The notes under the pieces were generated by a model. That model made no database searches, had not been told where the DNA came from, and was given only the letters and a program-made list of their open reading frames with translations. A stretch of 64,000 bases of DNA from Oscarella lobularis (lineage: Eukaryota > Porifera > Homoscleromorpha > Homosclerophorida > Oscarellidae): contig NC_089190.1 in assembly GCF_947507565.1 (NCBI RefSeq), forward strand, positions 1,550,001-1,614,000, given 5' to 3'. Position numbers and translations under genes: made by a program. This document shows positions 26,564-38,400 of the stretch, piece after piece. How positions within the stretch are numbered: the first letter of the stretch is position 1; each line of letters begins with the position of its first letter.

Positions 26564-29378
26564 ATGCTTCGTTTTGTTGCTTTGGCGTGTACTCTCGTTT
26601 GTGCCGCGAGCGGCGTCGGCGCCGCTTCGTGCACGCAAAAAGTTCCTGATCTGTCGTCGACGAGTGGCTGCTACACATACGACTTGTCTGCCCTCGCCAC
26701 GAAGATTTTCACTGCGACGGACAGTAACGGTTACAACTATTCTGCTAGCGTGTGTGCGGACGTGAGCACCGTGCCGGCGCAGTGCAAGAGCAAGCCAAAG
26801 GCTCCTGGCTATCAGTACTTTAACAGTTCTTGTTATGTCCTCGGCTTGCTGAATGAGACGATGACGGTACTAGAATAGGCGGTTGTATTTGAGAGCGCTG
26901 TGGTTCCTAGTGCGTTTTTTTGCAGTATCCTGTTGATCCACAGAAGTCTGAGAGGGGCGTCCGCATCGTTTACCGCGGGGGCGGTAGGTCGAATTGGGCT
27001 ACGGTGCACTTTAGTATAAACAAAATGCTCTTTTAAGATCTCGATTCTGATGGCATGGACAGGGCAATGATACTCGACTTTTTCTGTGACAAGGACGTAG
27101 AAATGATGCTGCAGTCGGTCATCGAGTTTCCACCGTACACGTACAAATGTAGGGAGTCCAGGTGTTCCTCGTACATTAGCGTCTATTGTTTGCTTTATTT
27201 AGTTGTTATTTACTCGTCTCATGCATGCCCTGCAAGTATGAGCAAAACGGAGTCTTGTCCGTCTCCCAAATTTGAAAACAATTGGAGGGTAAACTTCGCC
27301 TGAACTAAAAAATAAATTTTACTCTATGGGTCTTCTTTGTTAGAGCCTTTCTTTCAGACCAACTCCCAGTTGGTTTGACGACGCTAAATTTGGCATATTC
27401 AGTAAGACGTACTGGTGTACTATAGAATGGGCATGGACTTTTCTCTATAGTTCATTGGGGAATTTTCAGCGTGCCATCGTTCAGATCTGAGTGGTATTGG
27501 CATAGTCTTATGACAGGAAGTCCGGACTTCGTTAACTTTCACAATAAAAATTTTGGCTGCAGTGGAGTTCAGCCTGACAAATTTCCCTGCACAGGTCCAC
27601 CATTCAAGTAAGCCAGACGTGGATAGACGAAATCAAAGCTAAGATATTCCTTTCAGATATGGTGACTTTGCTCCAATGTTCAAAGCCGAAATGTATGACC
27701 CAGACGCCTGGGCAGCGATGTTCAAACGCGCTGGAGCTAAATGTAAGCAGAGAACAACTTTGATTGTTCTTCTGATAAGTGATCTTAATCCCAAGACGTC
27801 GTCTTGACGTCGAAGCATCACGAAGGCTGGTGCAACTTCCCAAGTCCTCAGGCAAGCAAACGAGAAATTGTTGCACACATTACTTTGATATAGTTGTTTT
27901 TTATAGCACTGGAATTGGAACAGGTAGAACAAATTGACCACACATTGTGATTCCTCTATAGACATTCCTTCTTCTTCAGCATGGATGTTGGACCTGTACG
28001 AGATCTCGTTGGCAATTTGACGAGCAGCGTTAGAGCTCAAGGACTTGTTATGGGACTGTATCACAGCCTCAGAGAATGGTACAATCCTATCTACATCCAA
28101 GACAATAATAATAGCTGCGCAACAACGGCGTTCGTCGACGAAATATTGATTCCAACGCTTGAAGATATGGTTAATAAATATCAGGTACATGACAAAGACA
28201 AACTTTTAGATTAGATTTTCTACTTCGTTTTTCTTGTAGCCCGATGTGATTTGGGCTGATGGAGCTGGGGATGCTCCCTGCACGCACGATTCAACGAAGT
28301 ACTGGAAGGCACCCAACTTTATTAGCTGGCTCTACAACAATGGTCCAAATCGAAATACAGTTCTCGTTAATAACAGGCCAGTGAATGTTACCCTCTCGTC
28401 TATTATTATTATTATAACAGAAGTGAATTTAGGTGGGGTTCTGGATCTGGAGGAGACTACAACACTGGTGGTGACAGGTAAACGAAAGATGCCACACTCT
28501 TTCCTGGCAACGTCTTTACAGTAGTGAAATTCAATAGGTTCAGTCCTGGAGTTTTGCAGCCTGAGAAATGGGAAAGTTGCTATACGATACAGAAGAGTTC
28601 GTGGGGATACGATAGAACGGCACGTACTTTGGCTCGCGATTTCGGTCACAATAATGATCATGATCACTTTGCAGGAAGCTCTTGATCACTTTTGGAATGC
28701 GTCGTATCTTATTTATCAACTTGTGTCGTCAGTCGCTTGCAATGGGTAAACGGATAGCGTCATATGCTGTGTTTCTGATGGCAGTTTAATATCTAGCAAC
28801 CTTCTGCTCAATGTTGGTCCTACTCACGATGGAAGGATTTTGCCGGCATTTGAAGATCGACTCACGGAAATGGGCGACTGGCTCATTGTATGCGTTGTAG
28901 AATACGACATTTGCTCTCTAAGTTGTTTCTTTGCAGATAAACGGTGAAGCTATTTACAATACGACTCCTTATAAAGTCCAGTTCGACACCAGTAAAAAGC
29001 ACACGTGGTTCACTTCTCCAAAGGTAAGCTATTCTTGAACTTGCTTCATCATTGTTATTTTCTTGAACAAGCTTCCATCTGGACGCTGTAACTGTACGAC
29101 AGCATATGCCATCACATTTGAATGGCCTGATACAGGTTGCCAGTATTTTATGTATCGATACTCACTGTACCTAACCAGTTTTTTCCAAAGGAAACGACTT
29201 TGTTCTGACCCAGATACACTCAACTATGACGACAACGATCACTCTTCTGGGGTACAGTGGCGCAATCAAATTTACCCAAAAATCAGACGGGCTTCACATC
29301 ATGCCACCTGTTCTGAGTCCCAGTGAAAACCCATCATCTATTGCTTGGGTTTACAAAATGACAAATCTGATGGCCTAA
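26564..29378 (+). CDS. MRH-domain / GH29 alpha-L-fucosidase fusion, copy 3
   Basis: Eighteen exons encode 633 residues: 26564-26866, 26926-26983, 27038-27148, 27203-27288, 27344-27401, 27451-27607, 27657-27742, 27796-27851, 27907-27923, 27980-28184, 28240-28376, 28433-28477, 28538-28619, 28675-28745, 28797-28887, 28937-29023, 29072-29135, 29191-29378. The domains are as in copy 1: signal peptide, MRH-like domain with [15 protein letters not shown] and ACP motifs, then GH29 with IHWG (His207), KHHEGWC and WADG all intact, so it is predicted to be active. Three introns appear to use GC donors (after 27851, 28376 and 28619). The near-identical exon lengths across copies show recent tandem duplication with purifying selection on reading frame. 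Confidence 0.93.
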
Positions 29379-30040
29379 ACAGTCTGCTGCGATGCTGAGT
29401 AGTCAAACTCGCTCGGCTCTCATTGTCTGTCTGCTGTTCTTTTTTTATCCACGCAAGTTTGATGTGAGCTGTTATGTCTGAATGCACTCTACATTTTTTT
29501 TATTCCCTAGAGTATCTTGTGGTTAGTCATCGTACATTAATCCTACCCAAAGCCCAGACAACGACGATGCAGATCATCCACCAGGTAACATAATTACAAG
29601 ATTTATTCGTAATAAATAAATACTATATAGCACAACTACTGTAGTCTAAATTTTCTCATCTACTTCAGCGTGGTCACTTTCCGTAGAAATGTAGTCTGGC
29701 CCCTAGGAATGTAAAACAAACCCAGCCGTTGGCTGCTATTTATGCAGCGATTGGCTAGCAAACCTGCTCAATTTTCTGATCCAGTTTTTTAAAAAAGTCT
29801 ATCTGGGAATCAGACGCTTGACTAGAAACAAGAGAGTGCAAAAGGTACGCCAATGCAACCGATAGCTATTCAATCATACATTCGAGATTTCACGAGAGGA
29901 TTCTCGACTTGAGGTCGCCGAGGAAGCAGAGAACCGTTGTTCGTCTCACTATCAAATATGAAGTTCTTTTGAAATTGTTTCGCCTTAGAAGTGAAAGACA
30001 ACGATTTTTAGATACACGGCAGTGCAGGATCCAATTACTA
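29379..30040. other. Intergenic, no gene seen
   Basis: It begins with the 3' flank shared by the fucosidase copies, to about 29600. The rest, to 30040, is AT-rich unique sequence in which I see no convincing coding exon or RNA gene. Confidence 0.5.
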
Positions 30041-30551
30041 TCACACTACTTTGCGTAAGTCTGCCTTGAGACGTTCTTTCGCAGCGTCGCTCTCCCCATT
30101 CGACGCAGGAAGTCCGTTGTCGTCTTGCGGCTCTGGACTCGATCGGTGGACTCCTTCCCTAGCGGCGATGGCGGCGGAAGATTCAACTGGGGGAGGAAAG
30201 AGAATAAGAAAGATGCGTCAATGGAATGCATGCCTCCCAAGTAAGTAAGTAAGGCTTGATTACATTCGTAGGGCTCTCACTAAAGTCATTGACCGATAAA
30301 TGCACGAGGCTAACAGTAAGGGCATAAGATCTTGGCTACGACTTTCTGTGTGAGTAGGAGTCGAGAACCCTCGATATCAGTATCAGAGAGTGTCTCCCCA
30401 GGGCAAACGGCGGATAAAAACGTACGCTACAGTCTTCTCTGAGTCTCGGAGAGGAGAGAAACGTCAACGCACCGATTGGAAAGCCTTGTTTCGTTAATAA
30501 TTCGGCGCTGATCGGCTCCGATTTGGCTAGATGTGATGCGCCGCATCCCAT
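30041..30551 (-). CDS. Small N-terminally acylated protein (predicted, 74 aa)
   Basis: A two-exon model on the minus strand, 30473-30551 then 30041-30186, with a GT-AG intron of 286 bases and matching phase. The product starts MGCGASHLAKSE, a classic N-myristoylation signal (Gly2) next to a palmitoylatable Cys3, followed by a polar tail ending in KERLKADLRKVV. I do not recognise the family. The ATG lies 262 bases from the EDF1 ATG in head-to-head orientation, which suggests a shared bidirectional promoter. Support comes only from frame, splice sites and the N-terminal motif; further exons are possible. Confidence 0.5.
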
Positions 30552-30812
30552 CGCGCTAGCGAGAGGAAACGCCTTCGTAGAATCGACTTTTCGACACTGC
30601 GCGTTAGGAGGAGGACGTCCAGCACAGGTGGCTTAGCGTAAACAATTCGTCCGACGCTTCTGTACGCCGTGTGCGTGTTTAGTTGAGAGATTCGACGCAA
30701 CTGCTCATGCGCTTGTCGCTTGGATACGCCGAGAGGAAGCAGTGCACGCTAAGGAAGCGAAATATCAACGAGAGAAAGATTGCGTATCCTTTTGGCAATT
30801 TCACAGCGATTC

Positions 30813-31606
30813 ATGGCTGAAACGGACTGGGATACGGTGACGTATTTGAGAAAGAAAGCTCCTACTGCCTCGCAGACACGCTCTGCTAAAGTATCTCGAG
30901 CGTTTCGAGGCGCGTACGCGCGTTTTAGACTTCCTCTAGGCGGTGAACGCGGCTCAGCGTCAGGGAGCGGAAATAGAAACGAGCAAAAAGTGTAAGCGAA
31001 CTATCGATAGAGAAGAGAAGCGTCTAATTGCAGAGATTTCAGTCAACGCGGCGACAAACAAGCAGAAATCGTCTGCGAGAGATACGGCCAAGCTCGATCG
31101 CGAAACGGAAGAGCTTCATCGTAAGGCAATATTTATACACATAGATCTAATTGCGAGAACGAAAGAACTGTACTGTAAGAAAGACACTGTTCGTATTTGT
31201 GACCGAAACAGACTTTGTAGCATAGCTTTGGTTATGGGGTATTATTGTCTAAGATGATCGCGTTCCTTTGGACGTTGGACGCGCCATCATGAAAGCTCGA
31301 GGTGAAAAGAAGCTGAGTCAGAAAGAGCTTGCCACCGTAATAAATATACAAACTTGTACACGTTTCTCAGTCAGCGCCTTTTTTTCGTTAACCTTATAGA
31401 AAATCAATGAGAAGCCGAATGTCGTGAATGATTACGAGGCGGGCAGAGCTATTCCCAATCAGCAGATAATGTCCAAATTGGAACGCGTTCTGGGTGAGTA
31501 GAAACAAAGAGGATTGTAGTAGATGATATTCTCTATTTTTCTGAACGTAGGTGTGAAGCTTCGTGGCAAATCCATTGGCGAGCCGCTGTCCACCAAAAAG
31601 AAGTAG
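30813..31606 (+). CDS. EDF1: Multiprotein-bridging factor 1 (endothelial differentiation-related factor 1)
   Basis: Six exons encode 146 residues: 30813-30890, 30940-30991, 31043-31120, 31254-31336, 31400-31493, 31551-31606. The start [15 protein letters not shown] and the [13 protein letters not shown] segment are diagnostic of the MBF1 N-terminal domain. A helix-turn-helix (Cro/C1) domain follows: [41 protein letters not shown] is present across exons 4-6. The basic tail ends in STKKK. MBF1 is a conserved transcription coactivator that bridges activators to TBP and also acts in ribosome quality control. Length agrees with the family (about 148 residues). Confidence 0.96.
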
Positions 31607-31758
31607 TGTACATTTTAACAACTCGATATCTCACTCGGCTCTTTGACTTTCTCCTCTTCAACTGCAATCAATAAATGCATGTATCTTTTGCTCCAAAAAA
31701 AGAAGGGGCGTGTTTTTTCCGCACCACGTGCGCCACGCAGACTCGTAGTCCAGGTAAA

Positions 31759-33790
31759 ATGGCCTCTTCGGATTGGTCCAAAGCAGTCGACGATCAGGAA
31801 AAGAGTCTTGCCGCCGGTGTAAGTCACAAACTCCTGTCGATTCGCCGTCGACGCGCGGCGGGGTCCCGTTTCTCCAGATAAAGGGAGTCCAACTGGGAGC
31901 TCCCAGAACGGCGCCTAAGACGGGAGAGGTGACTCAACCGAGCGCCGGCGATTGGGACGACGAAGGCGACACAGGCTATAAAGGCCCAGAGGGAGAAGAA
32001 GAAGGAGGTCGAAGGACTGCCAACTCTAGAGTGGACTAACAAAGACATTGGGCTATTCTTAGACAAGCCGACGACTGCCGCCGAAGCGTCTCTTTTGAAT
32101 AAAGTGTTGCACGATGGATTGGTGAAGGCGAAAGTGTCGGTTGAAGTCCAACAGAAGGATCCCAATTCGCCTCTCTACAGCGTCAAGTCCTTTGAACAGC
32201 TTAGACTGTGAGAGATGGTGTTTTTTCTCAGTTGGCGTGTGTAAGGCGTTTTTTTTCTTTTCAAGGTCGAGGGAACTTCTCGACGGCATCTACGGAATGG
32301 GATTCAATACGCCGTCGAAGATTCAGGAGACGGCTCTACCTGCCTTGATGGCCGATCCGTGAGTTCTTATCTCGGACTCGTTCTTCCTTCTAGAGCTTCT
32401 TTTCTTTTTTTTTTTCGTTTCTGCGCAGTCCATGTAATATGATCGCTCAATCTCAGTCTGGCACAGGCAAAACTGCGGCATTTGTTTTGGCGCTTCTTAA
32501 TCGAGTCGACAAGACGAATAAGTGGCCTCAAGTAAATGTTTCATTGAGAAGACGACTTGTCAGTGGGAATTTGATCCTCTTTTAGGTCCTGATCTTATCG
32601 CCCACTTACGAATTGGCTATGCAGACTGGAGAAGTCATCTCCAAAATGGCCAAATTTATACCTGAAATTAAGATTATGTTTGCAATCAAAGGAAATAAAG
32701 GTAAATAAACATCGCTTCTTTGACTGACTGTCGAGCAATAGGTTGGTTTTTAGTTGAAAGGGGGCAGATGGTAGCCGAGCAAATAGTTGTCGGAACGCCG
32801 GGAACCGTTCTCGATTTTCTGACGAGGCGACGGTGTCTGGATCCGAAGAGAATTCGGGTTTTCGTCCTAGACGAAGCCGACATCATGATCAACGTGCAAA
32901 ATTTTCAAGATCAATCTGTTCGAGTTCAAAGGTAAAAAGCCGAAACGAAAAAAATTCTAAGATTCAAGACGGTTTTCTCTCTCGCGCGCAGACTGTTGAA
33001 GCCTGACTGCCAGATGATGCTTTTCTCGGCAACGTACAGCGACGACGTGATGTCGTTTGCAAAGAAAGTCATACCCGACCCCATCATAATTCGTCTAAAG
33101 AAAGAAGACGAGACGCTCGACAACATTCGGCAATATTACACCAACTGTCAGAACGAAGAGGACAAATTCTTGGCCTTGTCTAACATCTACGGAGTCGTTA
33201 CGATAGGCCAGGCAATGGTTTTCTGCCACGTAAGGAAAAAAATGACCGATAAATCGTTTACCTACCGCGTCCCCACATTGGAAGCTAGACAGGGACTTCC
33301 CTTTGCTTCTGGCATAGTTAGATAGGCTATAGAAAGCGAATGCGTCAGTTTTTTGTTTTCTCTATTCTAGACTAGAAAGTCGGCCTCCGCCTTGTGCGAG
33401 AAAATGAAAAAGGACGGGCACGCCGTCGCTCTTCTCACCGGCGAGTTGACCGTCGAAGATCGTGCGACGATCCTCAATCGTTTTCGCGAGGGCAAAGAGA
33501 AGCTGCTCATCACGACGAACGTCTGCGCGCGCGGCATCGACGTCGAGCAGGTGACGGTCGTCGTCAATTTTGACATCCCGGTGGACATCTATCGTCAGCC
33601 CGACTTTGAAACTTATCTGCATCGAATCGGTCGAACGGGCCGGTTCGGCAAGTCGGGCTTGGCGATCAATTTCGTCGACGGCAGACGTTCGCGCGAAAAC
33701 CTGAGAAAAATTGAGGATCATTTCGGAAAGAAGATTAAGGAGCTGCGCACCGACGACATCGACGAGGTGGAGAAGCTGAACGAGGAGTAA
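31759..33790 (+). CDS. DDX19: DEAD-box ATP-dependent RNA helicase DDX19/DBP5
   Basis: Nine exons encode 496 residues: 31759-31818, 31878-31928, 31975-32207, 32266-32358, 32429-32531, 32586-32700, 32754-32931, 32992-33229, 33371-33790. The family-specific segment [17 protein letters not shown] precedes the helicase core. Core motifs: [10 protein letters not shown] (Walker A), [31 protein letters not shown] and [13 protein letters not shown]19/DBP5 remodels mRNPs at the cytoplasmic face of the nuclear pore to drive mRNA export. The acidic N-terminal exons 2-3, with a 46-base intron between them, are the least certain part. Human DDX19B is about 480 residues, close to this length. Confidence 0.95.
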
Positions 33791-34213
33791 TTGCGTCGTA
33801 AAGTGGCGTCCAGAACGTGAGTTTTATCCGTAAGAGTTGCGTCTAGTTGTTGTCAACGATGATTCTGATTTGCCTACATCTACGAAATACTTAAGAGTTT
33901 ACTTCCCCTGTTGCTTGCTATATATTAATAACAGGCAGTGTTTTTTGCATGGAACTTGACCTTGCCGTCGTCATCTTTAATTCGTGGACAGCACAGTGAG
34001 AGACTCTTTATTGATACGGTATGCATACTGTAGATTGTCTAAAAATTTTCTATTTCTATTCTACTGATTCAGCCCTATCACAGCCTATTTTTTTCTTCTG
34101 AAGCAAGCGAGCAGCAACAAGAAAGAGTGCGAAAGCAGGACAGGTACGAAAAAGCGAAGCAGTTTACCTACGCGACTTTTAAAAGTTCCTTTTTCAAAAT
34201 CCGTTTCGGTTTG
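33791..34213. other. Intergenic between DDX19 and a minus-strand gene
   Basis: The 3' flanks of two convergent genes lie here. No coding exon, RNA gene or repeat is recognised. Confidence 0.5.
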
Positions 34214-34596
34214 TCACTGATTGACCGCTGCCACCTGTGGCATGACCGCTTCGTTGTAGGGCGGGGGATGGGGCGAGTCCTTTTGAACACGAGGCGGAGG
34301 ACGATTCGCGTTCACTCTGAATCCCTGAGCGTTGACCGCGCCCGGAGTGTTAGAGAGTCTCTGGTACTGGGGTCCGCCGCGACCCGCGCGAGCGCGCGCT
34401 TGAGCCTGCGCTTGAGCGCGCCTGCGAGCCGCCGCCTCAGCGCGCAATTCGTCGTCGTCAGCGCCACAGCAACTGCGAATGGCTCGGATAAGGAGACCGA
34501 TTGGAAGAATGATGAAAATCATGGTCAACGGAGTTTCCTGGAATACGGGAGGTAGAGTAAAACCAACACAGTAGTTCCGCAGGAAATTCTCTGGGG
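34214..34596 (-). CDS. Small single-pass membrane protein with PPxY tail (3' exon; N-terminus unresolved)
   Basis: A minus-strand exon, open from an acceptor-like TTACAG at about 34597-34602 to the TGA at 34214. It encodes a segment with a Cys (NYCVGFTLPPVF), a hydrophobic helix (MIFIILPIGLLIRAI), a CC pair likely palmitoylated, an Ala/Arg/Gln-rich stretch, and a proline-rich tail with PPPYNEAV, a PPxY motif that could bind WW domains. I do not recognise the family. The 5' exon could not be placed with confidence; sequence between 34642 and 34700 may contribute. The gene is head-to-head with the JmjC fusion gene. Confidence 0.55.
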
Positions 34597-34717
34597 CTGT
34601 AAATCAAATCTCCTGTGACAAACCAGTATGAGTTGAGTTACAGCTGATGCGGATGCGGCGGATGGAAGCACCAAGGCAGTTCACCAAGGCACTCCTACCC
34701 GCGTGCTTTAGCTGGAC

Positions 34718-35372
34718 ATGAGTGGTGCTCGCCAGCGACGCACGACAGCAGAAAGCGAGCCTCGGGAGCCGCGAATCCTCTGGAGTCGCGACGAAATCGC
34801 TGACGACTCGTCGACGACCGACGACGTCTCTCGCTTGGGCAAGTGCGCGTGGATTCTATTCAGCGCCGCCTGCGGAATCGCCTGCGCCGTCGTCGTTTTC
34901 GCTCTCGTAAATCCGCCCGTTTTCTGGCACCTCCTCGAAGATCCGAGTCGCGCGATCGTGCTCATCAAGGCAACGCTGCCCGAGAAATGGGGATCGTCTT
35001 TCCCAGGAGGAGTGGACGCAGCCGGATTTGTCGACGACGAGGTGGAGGAGAGAACGTGCCACAAGAAAGGTGACTGCCAATGGATGAACGGTCACATGAA
35101 GCCCGTCGGCGAGCAAAGACCTCCGACACTGACAATCGACGAAACGACGACCTGGCCGTCGAGTAGCGCTTTCTATCGCGACTACGTGCGTCGTCAACGA
35201 CCTCTCGTCATGCGCGGCGTAGCGAACGCGTGGCCGGCGACGAAACGCTGGCCCAACGTCACCTACATGCGACAGGCGTACGGTTCGACGACACACTTTC
35301 GCGTCGAGCCGAACAAGGCGTACACGAACATCTCCTATCCTCTCCAAAGGTATATATTTATATATTAACATA

Positions 35373-35404
<32 letters not shown>

Positions 35405-38400
35405 TAACAATTATATCAGGGTCATGCTCTTCGACGACTTTCTCGAGCGCTTCGAGACCGAGTCGCTCTATCTCGACTCGCCGTGCGCCGGCACGCGTCT
35501 GCTCGACGACGTCGTCGCGCCCGAGTGCCTTCGATGCGGCGAATTCGTCGACGGGCTCTCGAGCACGACGTTTCTGATGAGCAGCGGCAATACGAGCTCG
35601 AGTCTTCATCACGACGGCTACGAGAATCTGATTACGGTGTTTTCCGGGACGAAAACGATTCTCTTGTTCAATAGCACGGCGTACGATCTTATGTACGGCG
35701 ACGAGTTTCTCGTTCATTCGGCTATATCGCCTATCGAGCCGGATGCCGTCGATTTGACGAAGTATCCTCGTTTCGTCGAAGCCGCCTATGGGAAAGTCGT
35801 TCTGCGCGCCGGCGACACGCTTTATATACCCCAGTATTGGTTTCATCACGTTCGAAGTCACGGCAATCCGAATATGGCGTTTAATATTTGGTTTTCGACG
35901 TTCAACTACGAAGATGGCATGCAAGATGCCGGCATTAACGAAGACTTTGAAGTCGGGAGAACGATCGAGTATTTCAATGGGAGAGTGAAAATGGAATCGG
36001 CGGAAATTTCCTGTCGGAATCAGATCGAAGCGTCGTTGCCGCTCTCCCGGTTGTTTACCAACGTTCCTCGGAATCTACTTGTTCTACCGATAGAGAAGCC
36101 AGACGACTTCGTCCTGGCGACTGGATACAAAAGTAGGACGGGGAGAGACATTTCCTCTTAGAAGATTTAGATGATTTCTCTGTTAGTGCCTGCTCTGGGT
36201 TTCGGTACTGCAGGTCTATTTGGCGACGAACTCGCCGAAGCAGTGAAGCATGCTGTCAAAGTTGGCTACAGGTCTGATTTTCACGCACACACATAGACGT
36301 GTAACTACGACGCATTCTCACGAACCGATAACGTACTCGCTCAAAAATGAATCAATGTCGCGATTGTTGCGTCGCTATAGGCGAAGATTCAGCGAGAACT
36401 CCCTCCCCGCGCCCGCTCTCGTTTCGAATAATCGGCCCGTGTAGCGTTTTCGACGTTCGAAAGAGCTGACAGAACTTTTGCTGACGAAGCACGCTGGCGT
36501 CACAAGAGATGGCGCACCGTACGTTCGCTTTTTCGCGTTGAAAGAGCGACCGTACGAGTCCAGAATAGCGTAGGATTACTTCGTGACCTAATTCCGTGCT
36601 TTTGCTCGTCGTAGAACGCGTTTCGAAGCGTATTCAGTCGTGTTGCGTATCCTCTTGCATAAGACAATGATGTCATGCAATTATGTCATACTCTGCTAGC
36701 TCCTCCTCTCTTCACCGTTTTTTCGCGTATAGACAGCGAATCGCGGCGAAATTTTGCTCGAAACGATCGAAGAATTGTATTCGCGACCGATTAGCACTAA
36801 TTCCCGATTCGAAACGACGCTCGTTTTCGTGCTGTAAAGCTGCGGTACGAACGAGGCCCCGCCCTCTCGAGTATAAATACCCAGCTCGTGCATCAACAAT
36901 CAGAGTTCTCAGAGCTAGGATAGAAGGGAGCAGGTAACTCTCCCCAAGGTGTGACCATTTATAGCCCGGTGGCTGGTCAATTTCCTCACTTGACAAGGGC
37001 ATGGATTGCCTTCCTAGCAATGACGAGAGCAAGGCATTCTGATATCGGATAAACCTCCATAGCACCGTCTTCTGTGTGGTTTGATATCGGGTGTCGAGTT
37101 TTTTACTTTTTTAAAAAGGTTTTATAAGTCGAAAGGATGCGATTTTTGACCTTTTGGCCGCGTTTTTCGACTCCTAGCGTCTTTGGGGGCCCCCAGTTTG
37201 AGTGTTCAGTAGACTGTGGCTAACTCGTCGTATCTATAGGTTGATCGACAGCGCTCAGGCTTACGACGAGACAACCGTCGGTCGAGCAATAGCCGAAAGC
37301 GGCGTCGACCGCTCGTCGCTCTTCCTCGTCACCAAAATTCATCCACGTCACTTAGGCTACGAATCGACCATGAAATCGTTCGCTCAATCACTAACCGATC
37401 TTCGCACCGACTACGTCGACCTGCTTCTCATCCACGCGATTGACTGCGACGGCTACGACGCCGAAGCGCGACTTCGCTGTCGCCCCGGCGAGCCGAAAGG
37501 AACGTGGCAAGAGAGCTGGAAGGCCCTGGAGCAGCTCCAACGCGACGGCGTCGCGCGCAGCATCGGCGTGAGCAACTTCGACGTCGCTCTTCTCGAGGAG
37601 CTCGTCGATTTGACGTCGGACGACGTGCCCGTCTCGGCGGTGCAGAACTGGTTCGATCCTTACTTTCAGGATCGTCTCGTTCGACAATTCTGCGAGCGAC
37701 ACGACATCGTCTACATGGGCTACTCGACGTTGGGAACGGCGTGGGTCAACGGAGGCGTCGTCGACTATAATCCCGTTCTCAGTGATCGGACGACGCTGGC
37801 GCACGTCGCCGTCGAACGCGACGCGTCGATTCCCCAAGTCGTTCTGCGCTGGGCCATCGACTCCGGTGTCGTCGTTATTCCGCGCTCGGCCGATCGCGTT
37901 CACATCAACACGAATTACATGGCGCTCGAGACGGTCGTGACGAAAGCGGATCGGGAGCAAATCGATGGACTCGAGGGTAAGTTTCGATTTCCCGAGGACG
38001 ATGCCTACTACGCTGCCGTGCTGGACGAAGATAACGAAGGTAGTCAAAACGCTGCTATTGCCGACGGCGAATCTATAGTTTTCATTGGCTCCGATGACGG
38101 TTTCATGTACGCCTTGAGTGCCGTCGACGGTGCGGTTCGGTGGAAATTTCGCACGACCAGCGATCTCGGTTCGACGTGTGTCGTCAGTTCCGACGGCGAA
38201 ACGGTTTACTTCGGCGCTGAAGACGCGTTCATCTACGCGCTGTCTACTCGAAATGGGGCGCTCAAGTGGAAATACAAAACGGGCGACGGAGTGACGGCGT
38301 CGCCTCGTCTCGACGACGGGACTCTTTATTGCGGCTCGTTAGACGGTCGCTTCTACGCTCTCTCCGCGACCGACGGCAGTCTCGTATATTCCGTCGATCT

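Noticed and set aside
32400-32425. Poly-T runs in DDX19 introns as possible RNA polymerase III terminators
   Set aside because: They are the polypyrimidine tracts of ordinary 3' splice sites.
36171-36271. ATG at 36171 as an independent start of the aldo-keto reductase gene
   Set aside because: It would begin MISLLVPALGFGTAG, nine bases after the JmjC stop. The spliced junction gives the better AKR consensus (GYKMPALGFGT) through an intron of normal size. Kept as an alternative only.
36700-37065. Minus-strand ORF of 117 codons and a possible U4-like snRNA segment in the long intron
   Set aside because: Only about 13 bases resemble U4 (GAGGTTTATCCGA), without the expected stem-loops or Sm site, and the ORF has no recognisable domain.
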